Part shown: one piece after another, positions 61,132-64,000 of the stretch | Layout: the number at the start of each line of letters is the position of its first letter | How positions within the stretch are numbered: position 1 is the first letter of the stretch | Assembly: GCA_001725415.1 (NCBI GenBank) | Contig: MEGH01000008.1 | Location: 124,001-188,000, forward strand | Direction: 5' to 3' | DNA: 64,000 bases | Source of the DNA: Pseudonocardia sp. SCN 73-27 | GTDB lineage: Bacteria > Actinomycetota > Actinomycetes > Mycobacteriales > Pseudonocardiaceae | The notes under the pieces: model-generated | What the model was told of the DNA's origin: nothing | The model's database searches: none | What the model saw: the letters and a program-made list of their open reading frames with translations, nothing else | Translations under genes and position numbers: made by a program

Positions 61132-62913
61132 CTACACCCCCCTCTCCTGCAGCCACATCTCCAGCAGCGCCACCTGCCACAACGCGTTGGAACCCAGGTT
61201 GGTGCGCTGTGTGTTCGGGTCGGCCAGCATGGCCTCGAGCCAGTCGCCCCGGACCAGGCCCCGCGCCTTCGCCACCGGGTCTGTGACGGCGTCGCGGACC
61301 CGCTCCAGGAACGGCCCCTCGAGGTGTCTGATGGCCGGTACCGGGAAGTATCCCTTCGGCCTGTCGATCACCGCGTCCGGGACCACCCCGCGCGCCGCCT
61401 CCTTGAGCACGCCCTTGCCGCCGTGGGCGAGCTTGAGCTCCGGCGGGCACGCCGCGGCCAGCTCGACGAACTCGTGGTCCAGGAACGGCACCCGCGCCTC
61501 CAGCCCCCACGCCATCGTCATGTTGTCGACGCGTTTCACCGGGTCGTCGACGAGCATCACCGTGCTGTCGAGGCGCAGCGCGGCGTCGAGGGTGTCGGTG
61601 GCGCCGTCGCGGGCGAAGTGCTCGGCGACGAACTCCCGGCTCGGGTCGTGGTCGAGCAGCCACTCCGGCTCGAGGATCGACGCCAGGTCGGCGTGCGGGC
61701 GGTCGGTGAACACGCGGGTGTACTCGTCGACGGCCCGCTCCCGCGGCACTCCGGCCAGCGGCGGGTACCAGTTGTAGCCGGCGAGCACCTCGTCGGCACC
61801 CTGCCCCGACTGCACGACGGTGACGCTCTTCGCGACCTCCTCCGACAACAGGTGGAACGCGACACAGTCGTGGCTGACCATGGGCTCGGCCATGGCCGCG
61901 ATCGTGTGGTCGACCGCCGGGAGCATCCGGGCGGGGTCGACGAGGATCTTCCGGTGGTCGGTGCCGAACTCGTCGACGACGCGGTCGGAGTACCGGAACT
62001 CGTCGCCGGCCTCGCCGCCCGCGGCGTGGAAGCCGACGCTGAACGTCTTCAGCCCGGTCTGGCCTTCCTGCGCGAGCAGCCCGACGATCAGCGACGAGTC
62101 CAGCCCGCCCGAGAGCAGCACCCCGACCGGCACGTCGGCGACCATCCGCCGCCGCACCGCCGTCCGCAGCGAGGACAGGATCGCGTCACGCCAGTCGGCG
62201 GCGGACATCCCGGCGTCCGAATGGCGGCGTTCGTGGCGTGGCGACCAGTACTCGCGGTCGGTCGTCGTGCCGTCGGCCAGGATCGTGCGCACCGTCGCCG
62301 GCGGCAGCTTGCGGATGCCCGCGAGGATCGTGCGCGGCGCCGGGACGACCGAGTGGAACGTCATGTAGTGGTGCAGCGCAACAGGATCAACCGAGGTGTC
62401 GACGTCCCCGCCCGCCAGCAGCGCCGGCAGCGACGACGCGAACCGCACCCGCCCCGGCCGCTCCGCGGTGTACAGCGGTTTGATGCCGAGCCGGTCACGG
62501 CCCAGCACCACCGTGCCCGAGTCACGCTCGTGCACGGCGAACGCGAACATCCCGTAGAAGTGGTCGACGCACGTGTCGCCCCAGCGGTGGTAGGCCTTGA
62601 GCAGCGTCTCGGTGTCGGAGTCGGAGAAGAACCGGTAGCCGTGCCCCTGCAGCTCCTCCCGCAGCTCCCGGAAGTTGTAGATGCAGCCGTTGAACACCGC
62701 GGCCAGCCCCAGCTCGGGGTCGACCATCGGCTGCGCGCCCCGCTCCGACAGGTCGATGATCTTCAGCCGCCGGTGCCCCAGCGCGACCGGCCCCGCCGCG
62801 TGCACCCCGTGCCCGTCGGGCCCGCGGCGGGCCAGCGCGTCGGTGATCCGGGCGACGGCTGTGACGTCCGCGCCCGCGCCGTCGAACCGGATCTCGCCGG
62901 CGATCCCGCACAT
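61132..62913 (-). CDS. N-acetylglutaminylglutamine amidotransferase (AsnB family)
   Basis: The 593-residue class II amidotransferase has the Cys2 nucleophile (MCGIAGEI) and glutaminase motifs RRGPDGHG and AVFNGCIYN. The PP-loop synthetase site is LLSGGLDSSLIVG (268-274). The segment LDSTVMLVDDPVKRVDNMTM with AWGLEARVPFLD matches, as I remember them, the AsnB-like enzymes that amidate the C-terminal residue of N-acetylglutaminylglutamine, an osmoprotectant dipeptide. Ordinary asparagine synthetase remains possible. ATG at 62913. It is 21 bases after the permuted ATP-grasp gene, which could supply the peptide bond. Confidence 0.85.
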   Translation of the reverse strand: MCGIAGEIRFDGAGADVTAVARITDALARRGPDGHGVHAAGPVALGHRRLKIIDLSERGAQPMVDPELGLAAVFNGCIYNFRELREELQGHGYRFFSDSDTETLLKAYHRWGDTCVDHFYGMFAFAVHERDSGTVVLGRDRLGIKPLYTAERPGRVRFASSLPALLAGGDVDTSVDPVALHHYMTFHSVVPAPRTILAGIRKLPPATVRTILADGTTTDREYWSPRHERRHSDAGMSAADWRDAILSSLRTAVRRRMVADVPVGVLLSGGLDSSLIVGLLAQEGQTGLKTFSVGFHAAGGEAGDEFRYSDRVVDEFGTDHRKILVDPARMLPAVDHTIAAMAEPMVSHDCVAFHLLSEEVAKSVTVVQSGQGADEVLAGYNWYPPLAGVPRERAVDEYTRVFTDRPHADLASILEPEWLLDHDPSREFVAEHFARDGATDTLDAALRLDSTVMLVDDPVKRVDNMTMAWGLEARVPFLDHEFVELAAACPPELKLAHGGKGVLKEAARGVVPDAVIDRPKGYFPVPAIRHLEGPFLERVRDAVTDPVAKARGLVRGDWLEAMLADPNTQRTNLGSNALWQVALLEMWLQERGV

Positions 62914-62934
62914 GCCCGTCCCCTTACCTCGTGC

Positions 62935-64000
62935 CTACCGCAGTACCCAGGTGTCCTTCGCGCCGCCACCCCGCGACGAGTTGACGACGAGGCTGCCCGC
63001 CGGCGCAACCCGCGACAGCGCCGCCGGCGCCACGTCGACGCGCGTACGGTCGCCCACCCGCGACTGGAACGCGAAGACCCGCAGGTCGACGGCCCGCGGC
63101 TGCAGCGCCGAGCCCGTGAACGTCGGATGCGTCGACAGCTGGACCAGCTCCTGGGCGACCCAGCCATCCGGACGGGCCCGGATCGCCGCCGCCGCGTCCG
63201 CCAGCTCCGCCCGCGTCGCGTCCGGCCCGATCACGATGCCCTGCCCGCCGTAGCCGTCCACCGGCTTCACGACGAGCTCTCCCAGCCGGTCGAGCACCTC
63301 CGCCCGCTGCCGCGGGTCCGCGCACGAGTACGTCGGCACGTTGTCCAGCAACGGCGTCTCGCCCAGGTAGTAGTCGATCATCGCCGGCACGTATGCGTAG
63401 ACGAGCTTGTCGTCGGCGACACCGTTGCCGGGCGCGTTGCACAGCCGCACCGTCCCCGACGCCGCCGCACGCAGCAGCGCCCGCCCGATCGGACGCTCGT
63501 CGGCACCCGTCGCGTCCAGCAGATCCTGCTCGTCGAGGCGGCGGTACAGCGCCGACAACCGGCGCCGCCCACCCGGACCCACCGCGAACACACCCTCCCG
63601 GGTCACCTGCAGGTCCCGCGGCGTCACCACCGGCACACCCATCCGGTCGGCCAGCAACGTGTGCTCGAACCACGCCGGATCCACCGGACCCGACGACAGC
63701 AGCGCCACCTCGTCGGCACCCGCCGCGACCGGGTCGGCCACCGCCGACAGCAACGCCGCCTTCAGCATCCGCGGCACGTCGTCCACCCCGACCACACCCG
63801 CCGGCGGCTCCAGGTCCGGCAACACGCTGCGCACCAGCCGCCGCGAGATGATCGAGAACCCGATCCCCGACGGCACCCGCAGGTTGTCCTCCAGCACGAA
63901 CCAGCGGTCCGCCCTGTCCCGCACCAGGTCGATCCCCGCGACGCTGATGCGCACCGCGTCCGCCGGCATCAACGCACCCGTCCGGCTGCGCCCCGGCGCC
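62935..64000 (-). CDS. Circularly permuted type-2 ATP-grasp protein (partial)
   Basis: The 5' part lies beyond the window: the reading frame is open to the last base, and the visible 355 codons lack the usual first 120 or so residues of the family. Recognisable parts are IDLVRDRADRWFVLEDNLRV, PSGIGFSIISRRLV, LLSSGPVDPAWFEH, NAPGNGVADDKLVYAYVPAM, ELVVKPVDGYGGQGIVIG and RAVDLRVFAFQSR. This is the permuted type-2 ATP-grasp layout (DUF404/DUF407). It joins a carboxylate and an amine through ATP. TTG/ATG at 63972/63969 are probably internal, not true starts. It is upstream of, and probably cotranscribed with, the amidotransferase and the S9 peptidase. Confidence 0.85.
   Translation of the reverse strand, partial: APGRSRTGALMPADAVRISVAGIDLVRDRADRWFVLEDNLRVPSGIGFSIISRRLVRSVLPDLEPPAGVVGVDDVPRMLKAALLSAVADPVAAGADEVALLSSGPVDPAWFEHTLLADRMGVPVVTPRDLQVTREGVFAVGPGGRRRLSALYRRLDEQDLLDATGADERPIGRALLRAAASGTVRLCNAPGNGVADDKLVYAYVPAMIDYYLGETPLLDNVPTYSCADPRQRAEVLDRLGELVVKPVDGYGGQGIVIGPDATRAELADAAAAIRARPDGWVAQELVQLSTHPTFTGSALQPRAVDLRVFAFQSRVGDRTRVDVAPAALSRVAPAGSLVVNSSRGGGAKDTWVLR

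Noticed and set aside
63969-63972. Start codon for the permuted ATP-grasp gene
   Set aside because: TTG and ATG are present, but the frame stays open to the window edge and the family normally has about 120 more N-terminal residues. Treated as internal.

Overview
The window comes from a very high-GC Gram-positive actinobacterium. The evidence is G/C-saturated third codon positions, frequent GTG and TTG starts, a mycothiol-type nitroreductase, a DUF5130 gene and no outer-membrane export proteins. A Pseudonocardiaceae-like genus is my guess, not a demonstrated fact. I see 51 intact or edge-truncated protein genes and one pseudogene. I see no rRNA, tRNA, CRISPR array, insertion sequence or prophage.

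The core of the window (about 1.2-46 kb) is a Wzx/Wzy-type surface or exopolysaccharide locus. Sugar-nucleotide supply comes from glucose-1-phosphate cytidylyltransferase (1268-2095), UDP-glucose dehydrogenase (2271-3590), and a tightly coupled module of oxidoreductase, epimerase, two aminotransferases and an acetyltransferase (34163-39120) that resembles the Wbp route to acylated amino-uronic acids. Assembly genes are the priming phosphoglycosyltransferase (24521-26131), six glycosyltransferases, the flippase (28939-32103), a polymerase with a C-terminal Wzz-like domain (20227-22332) and a separate Wzz-like protein (22329-23306). Likely decoration genes are three polysaccharide deacetylases, three BioF2/FemAB-like acyltransferases, two stand-alone ATP-grasp ligases and an FkbM-type methyltransferase. 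Secreted or surface products are a beta-helix protein (6089-7804) and a divergent pair of related secreted proteins of unknown function (17317-18513 and 18862-19995). A two-component system (9286-11350) and an orphan histidine kinase (4558-6045) sit inside.

The right part (46-64 kb) is mostly housekeeping: a PAP2 phosphatase coupled to aminopeptidase N, a DsbA-like mycothiol nitroreductase, a CBS-domain protein, an aldehyde dehydrogenase, a PknB-like kinase, and a group with an S9 peptidase, an N-acetylglutaminylglutamine amidotransferase and a circularly permuted ATP-grasp protein cut by the window edge. A five-gene sugar module (49562-54399) with two C-methyltransferases lies between pepN and the nitroreductase.

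The most interesting points are these. The large polysaccharide locus appears to have entered between normally adjacent core genes (DUF5130 pair and pepN). The polymerase is fused to a chain-length domain. The flippase and the Wzz-like protein carry long low-complexity tails. A 20-bp sequence recurs at three gene ends. The locus combines uronic-acid supply with ATP-grasp and FemAB-like enzymes, which suggests an amino-acid-decorated polymer (inference).
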